The notes below the pieces were generated by a model. It was not told the DNA's origin and searched no databases. It worked only from the letters and a program-made list of their open reading frames with translations. A DNA stretch of 26,523 nt, from NCBI GenBank assembly GCA_023430145.1, contig JAEZCD010000127.1, positions 1 through 26,523 of the forward strand, given 5' to 3'. The stretch comes from Pseudomonadota bacterium (GTDB taxonomy: Bacteria; Pseudomonadota; Alphaproteobacteria; Rhizobiales; Methylopilaceae). Position 1 is the stretch's first letter, and the number at the start of each line of letters is the position of its first letter. The translations under genes and the position numbers were made by a program. Below, piece by piece: positions 7,063-14,805 of the stretch.

Positions 7063-8450
7063 ACAGCACCTCGCTCCGGCTGCGCCTGCTGGCGCTCGCC
7101 ATCGGCTCGATCGTCGCGACGCTGGCGGTCGCCGGGGTCTCGCTCGGCCTCCTGTTCGAGCAGCAGCTGCTGCGCCGCGTCGATCGCGAGCTCGACCAGA
7201 AATGGACCGAGCTCGCCGCCTCATTCCGCGTCGAGAATGGCAAAGCCGTTCTGCACCAGCCGCTCACCGATCCGCGCTACGACCAGCCCTATAGCGGCGC
7301 CTATTGGCAGATCACGGGCCATGACACGGTCCTGCGCTCGCGCTCGCTCTGGGACGAGGTGCTGGAGACCACCCATGTTCCTGCCGCCGACAAGGAGCGC
7401 TCGTTCGAGGTCGCGGGACCGCAAAACTCGGAGCTCTACGTCACCGAGCGCGACGTCAGGCTCGACAATGGCGGCACCTTCCGCCTCGCCGTCGCGCTCG
7501 ACCACGCCGAGGTGCACGATCTCCGCGCGGCCTTCGAATGGGACATGGCCAAGGTGCTGGCGGCGATCGCCGTCGTCCTCAGCCTCGCCGCCTGGGCGCA
7601 GCTGACGCTCGGCCTCAGGCCGCTGAAGGCGCTCGTCGGCGCGCTGAAGGCGGTCCGCGACGGCCGTCTGTCGCGCCTCGGCACCGAATTCCCGAGCGAG
7701 ATCGCGCCGCTCGTGGAGGATCTCAACAAGCTGCTCGACCGCCAGGAGCAGCTCGTCCGCAAGGCGCGCGACCGCGCCGGCGCGCTGGCGCACGGCCTGA
7801 AGACGCCGCTGACCATCCTGCGCGCGGAGACGCGCCGACTCGAGATGGACGGCCGCCGCGACGTGGCGCTGCGCATGAACGAGCAGCTCGACCAGATCCG
7901 CCGGCATGCCGACCGCGAGCTCGCGCGCTCGCGCACGAGCGGCGCCCCCGCCGCCGCCGGGGCCTCGACCGATGTCGGCCAGACGGTCGAGCGCCTGTTG
8001 CGGCTGATGCGGCGCATGCCGCGCGGCGCGGAGCTCGACTGGCAACTCGTTGTGCCGGCCGGGCTCGGGGTGCGCATGGAACCGGACGATTTCGGCGAGA
8101 TTCTCGGCAATCTGCTCGACAATGCCCGCAAATGGGCGGCAACGCGTGTCGTCGTCCGCGCCGACCCTGCCGGCGATACGGTTCGTATCGTGGTCGAGGA
8201 CGACGGCCCCGGCTTTCCCGCGCAGGTTCTGGAGCGCGGCATGTCGGACGGGCCGGACTCCTCCGGCCTCGGCCTGTCGATCGTGCAGGACGCGCTCGCG
8301 GAATACGGCCGGGCGCTCGGCATCGAGCGGCATCCCGGCGGCTGCCGCGTCTGGTTCGAGGCCATCGCCTGTCCGGCATCGGCGGCGATCGTCCCCTTCC
8401 CCGGCAAGCTCGCCGACGCGGCGCGGTCGGCCCGCGGCGCCGCGCGCTGA
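7059..8450 (+). CDS. PhoQ-like sensor histidine kinase
   Basis: A 463-residue inner-membrane kinase. TM1 is about residues 10-33. A periplasmic sensor region of about 130 residues follows, and TM2 is about 165-184 (VLAAIAVVLSLAAWA). A HAMP linker follows, then the phospho-acceptor His245 in ALAHGLKTPLTILRAE; AHGLKTPL is the PhoQ-type H-box variant. The ATP-binding domain has the N box EILGNLLDNARKWA, the G1 box VEDDGPGFP and the G2 box SSGLGLSIV. It is coupled by an ATGA overlap to the response regulator. The periplasmic region lacks the long acidic patch of enterobacterial PhoQ, so the signal is uncertain. The acidic PepSY partner could supply cation binding, which is inference. Confidence 0.93.
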   Translation: MNSTSLRLRLLALAIGSIVATLAVAGVSLGLLFEQQLLRRVDRELDQKWTELAASFRVENGKAVLHQPLTDPRYDQPYSGAYWQITGHDTVLRSRSLWDEVLETTHVPAADKERSFEVAGPQNSELYVTERDVRLDNGGTFRLAVALDHAEVHDLRAAFEWDMAKVLAAIAVVLSLAAWAQLTLGLRPLKALVGALKAVRDGRLSRLGTEFPSEIAPLVEDLNKLLDRQEQLVRKARDRAGALAHGLKTPLTILRAETRRLEMDGRRDVALRMNEQLDQIRRHADRELARSRTSGAPAAAGASTDVGQTVERLLRLMRRMPRGAELDWQLVVPAGLGVRMEPDDFGEILGNLLDNARKWAATRVVVRADPAGDTVRIVVEDDGPGFPAQVLERGMSDGPDSSGLGLSIVQDALAEYGRALGIERHPGGCRVWFEAIACPASAAIVPFPGKLADAARSARGAAR

Positions 8451-8528
8451 CGCTACGCAGCCCCGGCTGGCGCGCTTCGCACAGCGCTCTATGATCGCAG
8501 GAGTTGTCGTCAGGGACGGGGGATATGC

Positions 8529-9974
8529 ATGTCGAGTGCTGTCGCGGGCGCGCCTTCGGCGACGGCCGACGAGCTCGAGCGGCTTCTCTACCGCTTCGGC
8601 TTTCTGCTGCACGCCGGCCACTCGCCGCCGACCGGCTCGCTCTGGCAAACGCTGTCGCGGACCTGGCGAACCGTCGAGCTCGACGATCTGTCGCTTCGCC
8701 ATCACCCCGAGACGGTCGTTCACGTCGAACGGCGAGGCACCGAGTTCACGGCGCTGATCGGCGAGGCGTGGGTCGCGAACCCGCCTTACGAGCGGTCGCC
8801 GGTCCAGATGCTGGCCGAGCAGCCGATGATGTGGATACCGCGGACGCTCGACGAGCTGAGCGGACGCTTCGTCGCCATCGTGCGGCGCGATGGCCGCACG
8901 GCGGTCTTCCACGACGCGTTCGGCGCCCGCGCCGTCTTCTACCAGCAGGACGGGCCGCTCGCCCTGGCGAGCCATGCCGATCTCTTGGCGGAGACGTTTG
9001 GCGTGCCGCGAAGCCGGGCCATGGCCGAGTACCTGCAGTCGCAGACCTGGAAGGGCATGACGATGCGGTACCTGCCGGGCGATCTCACCGTCTTCGAGCG
9101 CGTCTTCATGCTCGTTCCGAACAATCTCTACGACATCGAGCGCCGGAGGACGCAGCGATATTGGCCCCGCAGGCCGCAGGTCGCCGGCGAACCGGAGGCC
9201 TTCTTCGAGGCATGCGACCGCTACTTCGCAGGGTTCGCGGCATTCCTGCGCGACAGGCATCTCTGGCTGAGCGTCACGGGCGGGATCGACTCCCGCCTGC
9301 TGATCGCCGCGCTCGGACATTTCGGTTGCGACTTCCAGACCGTCACCTGGACGAGCTTCAACTTCGAGGCATGGGAAGCGCAGCCGGTCGCCGACATCGT
9401 GGCGCTGCTGGGTAGGCGCCACGCCACCGTCGACGCCAGCAACGACGCGATCAACGGCGTGGCGATGATCGGGGTGCGCAACGGGGGCCGGTCACGCCAA
9501 CCCTCGCCCGCCGTCGCCGGCATGTCCCGGCTCGCCGGCGAGGATCCGCGGGCGATCTTCGTGCGCGGCTTCGGCGGCGAAGTGCTGCGCGGCTTCTACA
9601 ACGCCAAGGGCAATCCGATCGACGGCTACACGCCGAGGGCGATGACGGAGCGTTACCGAAAGGAAGGCCGGGACGCGGACGTCTTCCTGCTCACCGCGTT
9701 CGAGGGCTTCCAGAGGCGCTCCAACGCCGGCGCGGCCGCCGCATTCGGGATCGACCCCAGCGACCTCTTCTATTGGGAGCACCGCGTCGGCACCTGGGCG
9801 GCCGAGCAGTTGAACGGCATGGATGCTGCCGTCAACTCGATGTTCGGCTTCAACAGCCGGCCGCTCGCGGAAATCGCCTTCGGCCTGCCTAAAGAAAGGC
9901 GGCTGACGAAGACCCTGTTTCTCGAAGTCATCCGCCGCTATAACCCGCAGCTTGCGGAAATCTACTACAAATGA
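8529..9974 (+). CDS. Asparagine-synthetase-like ATP-dependent amidotransferase or cyclase, no glutaminase Cys
   Basis: A 481-residue protein with the two-part asparagine synthetase B layout. Residues about 60-200 resemble the class-II glutaminase fold (LSGRFVAIVRRDGRTAVFHDAFG), but the essential N-terminal cysteine is absent: the protein begins MSSAVAG and no Met-Cys start is available. Residues about 225-450 contain the adenylating PP-loop SVTGGIDSR (248-256). Proteins of this form, including lasso-peptide cyclases (McjC type), use ATP to activate a carboxylate and form an amide without glutamine hydrolysis; many others are uncharacterised. ATG at 8529 follows GGGGGATATGC. It lies 78 bases after the kinase gene on the same strand. 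I place it in the family, not in a specific reaction. Confidence 0.78.
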   Translation: MSSAVAGAPSATADELERLLYRFGFLLHAGHSPPTGSLWQTLSRTWRTVELDDLSLRHHPETVVHVERRGTEFTALIGEAWVANPPYERSPVQMLAEQPMMWIPRTLDELSGRFVAIVRRDGRTAVFHDAFGARAVFYQQDGPLALASHADLLAETFGVPRSRAMAEYLQSQTWKGMTMRYLPGDLTVFERVFMLVPNNLYDIERRRTQRYWPRRPQVAGEPEAFFEACDRYFAGFAAFLRDRHLWLSVTGGIDSRLLIAALGHFGCDFQTVTWTSFNFEAWEAQPVADIVALLGRRHATVDASNDAINGVAMIGVRNGGRSRQPSPAVAGMSRLAGEDPRAIFVRGFGGEVLRGFYNAKGNPIDGYTPRAMTERYRKEGRDADVFLLTAFEGFQRRSNAGAAAAFGIDPSDLFYWEHRVGTWAAEQLNGMDAAVNSMFGFNSRPLAEIAFGLPKERRLTKTLFLEVIRRYNPQLAEIYYK

Positions 9975-10018
9975 GCGAGCTCGGAGTGGCGACGCATACT
10001 CCCACCGGTGGCGAATGT

Positions 10019-10039
10019 GCGGCGCCGGAGCAGCGCCGC
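10019..10039. terminator. GC hairpin between convergent genes
   Basis: A 7-bp perfect stem (GCGGCGC / GCGCCGC) with a 7-base loop, in the 73-base gap between the converging asparagine-synthetase-like gene and the SDR gene. No clear T-tract follows. Confidence 0.4.
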
Positions 10040-10047
10040 TCATCCTG

Positions 10048-10899
10048 CTACTTCCCGCGGACGAACGCCTCGAACGCGTCCTTGAAATCCGGATGCCAGC
10101 GCGACAGGGCGGGGCGGTTCTCGACGATGTCGCCGGCCGCCCAGAGGATGCGCCGCTCGTCGAGCGACCGGGGCGCATGGTTGTCCGGGCAGAGGATGTA
10201 GAAGTCGCCCGCCTCGAGGCGCTCGAGCATGAATTCGACCGTCTGCTCCGCCGTCCAGGCGCCAGCCGGCTTCTCGGTCCGTCCGGGCGCCGCGAGCGGC
10301 GTGAAGACCCAGCCGGGGATGAACAGGTGCGCGCCGATCGTGCAGCCGGGCGTGTTGCGCAGCTCGTGCTGCAAAGCCTCGGTGAAGACCTTCACGCCGG
10401 CCTTGGAGACATTGTAGGCCGGATCGCCCGGCGGCGTCGTGATGCCCTGCTTGGAGCCGGTGTTGATGACGAGGCCCGGCCGGCCGCGGGCGATCATGCC
10501 GGGCACGAACACCTGGGAGCCGTTGACGACGCCCCAAAGGTTCACCCCGAGCACGCGTTGCCAGTTCTCCGCCGGGCCGAAGATGGTGCTGCCCGGCTGG
10601 ATGCCGGCATTGTTCATCAGGACGTCGGTGCCGCCGAAGCGCTGCCGCACCGCCTGCTCGAGCCGCTGCAGATCCTCGACCCGGCCCACGTCGGTCTCGG
10701 CCGCCAGCACGGCGTCCTTTCCCGTAGGCGCCACCGAGGCGATCGCCTCGGCGGCGCGGGCGAGGCGCTCGGCGCCGATGTCGGCGATGGCGACCGACAT
10801 GCCGCGCGCGGCAAAACGCTTCGCTGCGGCGAGGCCGATGCCCGAGGCGCCGCCGGTGACGACCGCGACCGAACCGGGCTGCAGCGCTGCATGCGTCAT
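10048..10899 (-). CDS. Short-chain dehydrogenase/reductase (classical)
   Basis: A 283-residue cytoplasmic NAD(P)-dependent oxidoreductase. The Rossmann motif TGGASGIG (15-22), NNAG (96-99), catalytic Ser149 (NTGSKQG), Tyr162 and Lys166 (YNVSK) are all present. Asp40 after the second strand favours NAD over NADP. The C-terminal region (residues 195-283) is longer than in minimal SDRs, with GRTEKPAGAWTAEQTVEFMLERLEAGDFYILCPDN in the part past the core split over two strands. The substrate cannot be predicted. It is preceded by a palindromic repeat and followed by a convergent gene, so it is probably expressed alone. Confidence 0.9.
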   Translation of the reverse strand: MTHAALQPGSVAVVTGGASGIGLAAAKRFAARGMSVAIADIGAERLARAAEAIASVAPTGKDAVLAAETDVGRVEDLQRLEQAVRQRFGGTDVLMNNAGIQPGSTIFGPAENWQRVLGVNLWGVVNGSQVFVPGMIARGRPGLVINTGSKQGITTPPGDPAYNVSKAGVKVFTEALQHELRNTPGCTIGAHLFIPGWVFTPLAAPGRTEKPAGAWTAEQTVEFMLERLEAGDFYILCPDNHAPRSLDERRILWAAGDIVENRPALSRWHPDFKDAFEAFVRGK

Positions 10900-11004
10900 C
10901 GGCGGACCCTCCTCACGAGTCGGGCACCGGTCTTGCGCGGACCGGCGCCACTAAAAAAACGGCTGCCCGGGACCTATCACAGAAGCAGCGGCGAAAGCCT
11001 CTCC

Positions 11005-11124
11005 TCTCCCCCTGAAAGGGGGAGACCGGACTCGCGCAGCGAGCCGAGAGGGGGTCTTCGGAGCCGCTGCATGACCCCCACCCGGACGGCTTCGCCGTCT
11101 CGACCTCCCCCTTGCAGGGGGAGG
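11005..11124. repeat. Intergenic palindromic repeat element (family B)
   Basis: A mosaic of hairpins in the 277-base gap between the SDR and hisD. The parts are CTCCCCCTGAAAGGGGGAG (8-bp stem, 11005-11025), a GGGGGTC/GACCCCC pair (11050-11056 with 11073-11079), a GACGGC-TTC-GCCGTC hairpin (11085-11099) and a 9-bp stem at 11104-11124 (CCTCCCCCT / AGGGGGAGG). This is the look of the small dispersed palindromes common between genes in rhizobial genomes. It may also end or stabilise transcripts. I see no gene in the gap. Confidence 0.75.
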
Positions 11125-11176
11125 AAAGGGGCGACATTCCCCTTGAGGAAACGGAAGACCGGTGCCTCGGGAGGTG

Positions 11177-12475
11177 TCACTTAGACGGCAGGCGCATCGC
11201 CACCGAGCGGGCGTGCGCCTCGAGCCCCTCGGCGCGGCCGAGCGTGATCGCCGCCGGCCCGATCGCGGCGAGCTGCGCCGGCCCGCATTTCAGGATCGAG
11301 GTGCGCTTGAGGAAATCCAAGACACCGAGCCCGGAGGAGAAGCGCGCCGTCCGCGCGGTCGGCAGCACGTGGTTGGAGCCGCCGACATAGTCGCCGATCG
11401 CCTCCGGCGTGTAGGCCCCGAGGAAGATCGCGCCGGCATTGCGGATCGAAGCGGCCAGCGCCTCCGCATCGGCGGCGATGATCTCCAGATGCTCCGGCGC
11501 CACCCGGTCGACGATCGCCGGCGCGTCGGCGACGAGATTCCGCACGAGGATGACGGCGCCGAAGTCACGCCAGCTCGCCGCCGCGATCTCTTTTCGCGGC
11601 AATGTCGCCAGCTGCCTCTCCACCGCCGCCGCCACGGCATCGGCGAGCGCGGCATCGTCGGTGACGAGGATCGACTGCGCGGCCGTGTCGTGCTCGGCCT
11701 GCGCCAACAGATCGGCGGCGATCCAGTCGGGCTCGGCACTTCCATCGGCGATGACCAGCACCTCGGAGGGGCCGGCGATCATGTCGATGCCGACGGTGCC
11801 GAAGACCTGGCGCTTGGCCTCGGCGACATAGGCGTTGCCCGGGCCGACGATCTTGTGCACCGGGCGAACCGTCTCGGTGCCGTAGGCGAGGGCTGCGATC
11901 GCCTGCGCGCCGCCGATCCGGAACAGCTCGTCGACGCCGGCGAGCTTTGCCGCCGCCAGCACCAGGGGATTGATGACGCCCTCCGGCGCCGGCACGACCA
12001 TGACGACACGCTCGACGCCGGCGACCTTGGCCGGCACCGCGTTCATCAGGACGCTCGAGGGATAGGCGGCGATGCCGCCGGGCACGTAGAGGCCGACCGC
12101 GGCGACCGGCGTCCAGCGGTGGCCGAGCTCGACGCCGAGCGCGTCGGCATAGCGCGCGTCGGCCGGCATCTGCCGTCGGTGATGGGACTCGATGCGGTCG
12201 CGGGCGAGGCCGAGCGCTGCCAGTGCCTCGGGGTCGCAGGCGGCCGCGGCGGCATCGATCTCAGCGCGCTCGACGCGAATGCCCTTCAGGGCGAGGTCGA
12301 AGCGGTCGAGACGGCGCGTCAGGTCGATCAGCGCGGCGTCGCCGTAGCGGCGCACCTCGTCGATGATGCCGGCGACGACGGCGCGGACGTCGGATGCCTG
12401 CTCGCGCTTCTTGCCGAGCAGCGCCTCGAACGCGCGTGAGAAATCCGACGCTCCCGCGTCGAGGCGGACAGGCAC
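11177..12475 (-). CDS. hisD: Histidinol dehydrogenase
   Basis: A 432-residue zinc enzyme that oxidises L-histidinol to L-histidine with two NAD, the last step of histidine synthesis, in the cytoplasm. Full-length and typical: GLYVPGGIAAYPSSVLMNAVPA, GPGNAYVAEAKR, DMIAGPSEVLVIAD, ADLLAQAEHD, the catalytic pair in VAPEHLEI, and GGSNHVLPTARTARFSSGL. The start is GTG at 12475, directly after the TGA of the DUF2948 gene (no gap). This order after murA and a DUF2948 gene is a standard alphaproteobacterial arrangement. In many relatives a UPF0262 gene, a low-molecular-weight phosphatase gene and infA follow. Here a palindromic repeat and an unrelated SDR follow instead. Confidence 0.97.
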   Translation of the reverse strand: MPVRLDAGASDFSRAFEALLGKKREQASDVRAVVAGIIDEVRRYGDAALIDLTRRLDRFDLALKGIRVERAEIDAAAAACDPEALAALGLARDRIESHHRRQMPADARYADALGVELGHRWTPVAAVGLYVPGGIAAYPSSVLMNAVPAKVAGVERVVMVVPAPEGVINPLVLAAAKLAGVDELFRIGGAQAIAALAYGTETVRPVHKIVGPGNAYVAEAKRQVFGTVGIDMIAGPSEVLVIADGSAEPDWIAADLLAQAEHDTAAQSILVTDDAALADAVAAAVERQLATLPRKEIAAASWRDFGAVILVRNLVADAPAIVDRVAPEHLEIIAADAEALAASIRNAGAIFLGAYTPEAIGDYVGGSNHVLPTARTARFSSGLGVLDFLKRTSILKCGPAQLAAIGPAAITLGRAEGLEAHARSVAMRLPSK

Positions 12476-12928
12476 TCAGGCGGTCTCGGCTTCTTCCACC
12501 GCGTGCGCCGGGCAGCAGGTCGCCGCCCAGACCGGGCCGAGATCGGCGAGGCGCGCCTCGATGCACTCGACCTCGATGCGGATGGAGGCGTCGCCGGAGA
12601 AGGCGAGCGTGATGCAGCCGGAGGGCGGGTCGGTCTCCTCGAAGGCGACGGCGAGCAGGCAGAGCGCCTGGTGCGGGTTCTCGCGGTCGATGTTGCGGCA
12701 CTTGACGCCGCGCACCCGATCGAAGTGGATGGCTGCACGGCGGCGGCGGTTGCCCTCGCCCTCCACTGCAGCGACCCAGTCGAACCTGTTGGCAGCGAAG
12801 GCGAAACGCTGCTCCTTCGGAAGGTAGACGAAGTCGCCGACCTTGATCACCGAGTCCTGCAGATGGGCCGAGATGATCGACAGGTCTTCGGCATCGACGG
12901 CGAGCAGTTTGAGGGGCTGATCGGTCAT
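12476..12928 (-). CDS. DUF2948 family protein
   Basis: A 150-residue protein conserved between murA and hisD in alphaproteobacteria, with no established function. It begins MTDQPLKLLAVDAEDLSIISAH, and the IKVGDFVYLPKEQRFAFAANRFDW, FDRVRGVKCRNIDR and LSLLAVAF-like stretches are typical of DUF2948. No signal peptide or membrane segment is present. I use the ATG at 12928, where the conserved region begins; an open extension to 13183 is not family-like. The TGA abuts the hisD GTG, so translation is probably coupled. The 148 bases upstream to murA contain only a weak 6-bp hairpin near 13002-13016. Confidence 0.88.
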   Translation of the reverse strand: MTDQPLKLLAVDAEDLSIISAHLQDSVIKVGDFVYLPKEQRFAFAANRFDWVAAVEGEGNRRRRAAIHFDRVRGVKCRNIDRENPHQALCLLAVAFEETDPPSGCITLAFSGDASIRIEVECIEARLADLGPVWAATCCPAHAVEEAETA

Positions 12929-13076
12929 GGGCGGGCCGGTTCTATTTGTGCTTGTTCGGCGCCCGGGCTCGGGACGGCGGGACGCTCGGGTCCGGCCGGC
13001 CGAAGCCCTGGGCTTCTCAGGCACCACACGTGGGGAGCGGAGCCTTGACGCGCAACACCTCTCGTGCTGCGCAATT

Positions 13077-14366
13077 TCAGCCGGCGATGCGCTCGATCTC
13101 CGCCCCGCAGCGGCCGAGCTTGGCCTCCAGCCGCTCGAAGCCGCGATCGAGGTGGTAGACGCGGTGCACCATGGTGTCGCCATCCGCCGCGAGCCCGGCG
13201 ATGACGAGGCTGACCGAGGCGCGCAGATCGGTCGCCATCACCGGCGCCCCCTTCAGCGCCTCGACGCCGGCGATCGTCGCGGTATCCCCCTCGAGCTGGA
13301 TGCGGGCGCCGAGCCGGGCCAGCTCCTGCACGTGCATGAAGCGGTTCTCGAAGATCGTCTCGGTGATGCGCGAGGTGCCCTTGGCGCGCGTCGAGAGCGC
13401 CATCAGCTGCGCCTGCAGGTCGGTCGGGAAGCCCGGGAACGGCTGCGTCGTCACCTCGACCGGGGCGATGCCGTGGCCGTTGCGGGCGATGCGGATGCCC
13501 TCGTTGGTCGGCGTCACGTCGGCGCCGGCTTCGACGAGCACGTCGAGCGCGGTGTCGAGCAGGTCCGGACGGGCGCCCTCGAGCAGCACGTCGCCGCCGG
13601 CCATGGCGACCGCGATGGCGAAGGTGCCGGTCTCGATCCGGTCCGGCAGCACGCGATGGCGGGCGCCGCCGAGCCGCGGCACGCCGTGGATGATGATGCG
13701 CGAGGTGCCGGCGCCCTCGATGCGGGCGCCCATCTTGATCAGGCACTCGGCGAGGTCGACGATCTCCGGCTCGCGGGCGGCGTTCTCGAGCACCGTCTCG
13801 CCCTTGGCGAGGCAGGCCGCCATCATCAGAACGTGCGTCGCGCCCACCGAGACCTTCGGGAACGCGACGACGGCGCCTTTCAGGCCATGCGGCGCCTTGG
13901 CGACGACATAGCCGGCCTCGATGTCGATCTCGGCGCCGAGCGCCTGCAGGCCCATCAGGAAGAAGTCGACCGGGCGGGTGCCGATCGCGCAGCCGCCGGG
14001 CAGCGAGACCTTCGCCTCGCCGCAGCGGGCGAGCAGCGGGCCGATCACCCAGAAGCTGGCGCGCATCTTGGAGACGAGCTCGTAAGGAGCCGTGGTGTCG
14101 ACGACGGTCGGCGATTCGAGGCGCATGGTCTCGCCGAGGAACTCGTCCTGGCCGACGCGCTTGCCCTCGACGGTGACATGCACGCCGTGATTGCCGAGGA
14201 TGCGCTTCAGCATCTGCACGTCGGCGAGCCGCGGCACGTTCTCGAGCACCAGGAGCTCGTCGGTGAGCAGGCTCGCGATCATCAGGGGAAGGGCGGCGTT
14301 CTTGGCGCCCGAGATCGGGATCGAGCCGTGCAACGGCCGGCCGCCGCGAATGCGGATGCTATCCAT
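13077..14366 (-). CDS. murA: UDP-N-acetylglucosamine 1-carboxyvinyltransferase
   Basis: A 429-residue enzyme that transfers enolpyruvate from PEP to UDP-GlcNAc, the first committed step of peptidoglycan synthesis, in the cytoplasm. The catalytic Lys22-Asn23 (ISGAKNAALP) and loop Cys126 (LPGGCAIGTRPVD) are present; the Cys predicts sensitivity to fosfomycin-type inactivation. The inside-out alpha/beta barrel repeats and the C-terminal GDTMVHRVYHLDRGFERLEAKLGRCGA segment are intact. ATG at 14366 follows CGGGGGTACATTC. It is the first gene of the murA–DUF2948–hisD set. Confidence 0.97.
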   Translation of the reverse strand: MDSIRIRGGRPLHGSIPISGAKNAALPLMIASLLTDELLVLENVPRLADVQMLKRILGNHGVHVTVEGKRVGQDEFLGETMRLESPTVVDTTAPYELVSKMRASFWVIGPLLARCGEAKVSLPGGCAIGTRPVDFFLMGLQALGAEIDIEAGYVVAKAPHGLKGAVVAFPKVSVGATHVLMMAACLAKGETVLENAAREPEIVDLAECLIKMGARIEGAGTSRIIIHGVPRLGGARHRVLPDRIETGTFAIAVAMAGGDVLLEGARPDLLDTALDVLVEAGADVTPTNEGIRIARNGHGIAPVEVTTQPFPGFPTDLQAQLMALSTRAKGTSRITETIFENRFMHVQELARLGARIQLEGDTATIAGVEALKGAPVMATDLRASVSLVIAGLAADGDTMVHRVYHLDRGFERLEAKLGRCGAEIERIAG

Positions 14367-14505
14367 GAATGTACCCCCGACTCACACGATGCGCGGCGAA
14401 CCGCACGCCTCAGGGATACCCCTCCCGGTCCCGGGAGACAATTAAGCCGATTCGCGAAGCCGGCCGGCCGTGGCTTTGCGGCATCGCTGCCGGAAAATTG
14501 CTCCC

Positions 14506-14805
14506 TCAGCCCTGCCCGGCGGCGATGGCCGCCTCGCAAAGGTCGCCGCGAAAGCTCGTGCCGCGCTTTCTGCCGAGCTTGGGCGGTCCCGCGGCCCGGC
14601 GCTCGGCCTCTTCGTAGCTCGCGAGAATGCGCTGGTAGTCGGGCCAGCTGATGCCGCCGCCCGCCGTGCCGAAGAAGATCTCCCAGGCATCCTCGGCGGC
14701 CGGCTCGCCCGGCATGGCGGCCTCGATCGCCCGGGCGGCCGGCATCAGCGCGGCATCCATTCCGGGCGCCTTTTCGCCATCCCAATCGTCGCACGACTCA
14801 CACAT
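14506..14805 (-). CDS. Hypothetical small protein with CxxC motif
   Basis: A 99-residue soluble protein I do not recognise. It begins MCESCDDWDGEK, so a CxxC pair sits at residues 2 and 5 next to an acidic stretch, which could bind a metal. A central EIFFGTAGGGISWPDYQRILASYEEAE segment and a basic GPPKLGRKRG stretch follow. The ATG at 14805 overlaps the end of the FAD-dependent dehydrogenase gene by 8 bases and follows GGCGGAGAGACGA, which supports this start. The overlap suggests co-translation with the dehydrogenase, perhaps as a partner or small subunit. Function unknown. Confidence 0.7.
   Translation of the reverse strand: MCESCDDWDGEKAPGMDAALMPAARAIEAAMPGEPAAEDAWEIFFGTAGGGISWPDYQRILASYEEAERRAAGPPKLGRKRGTSFRGDLCEAAIAAGQG

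Noticed and set aside
7221..9422. A 733-codon minus-strand open frame across the histidine kinase and Asn-synthetase-like gene
   Set aside because: It spans the antisense of two recognised genes, has no conserved motif and no ribosome-binding site. High GC content explains its length.
9971..10201. A 76-residue open frame whose ATG overlaps the Asn-synthetase-like stop, tempting as a precursor peptide
   Set aside because: Most of it is antisense to the SDR 3' end, it has no lasso-like leader or Gly-start core with an Asp/Glu at position 7-9, and no export signal.
13002..13016. GAAGCC-CTG-GGCTTC hairpin between murA and the DUF2948 gene as terminator
   Set aside because: The stem is just 6 bp and no T-tract follows; these genes are usually co-transcribed.
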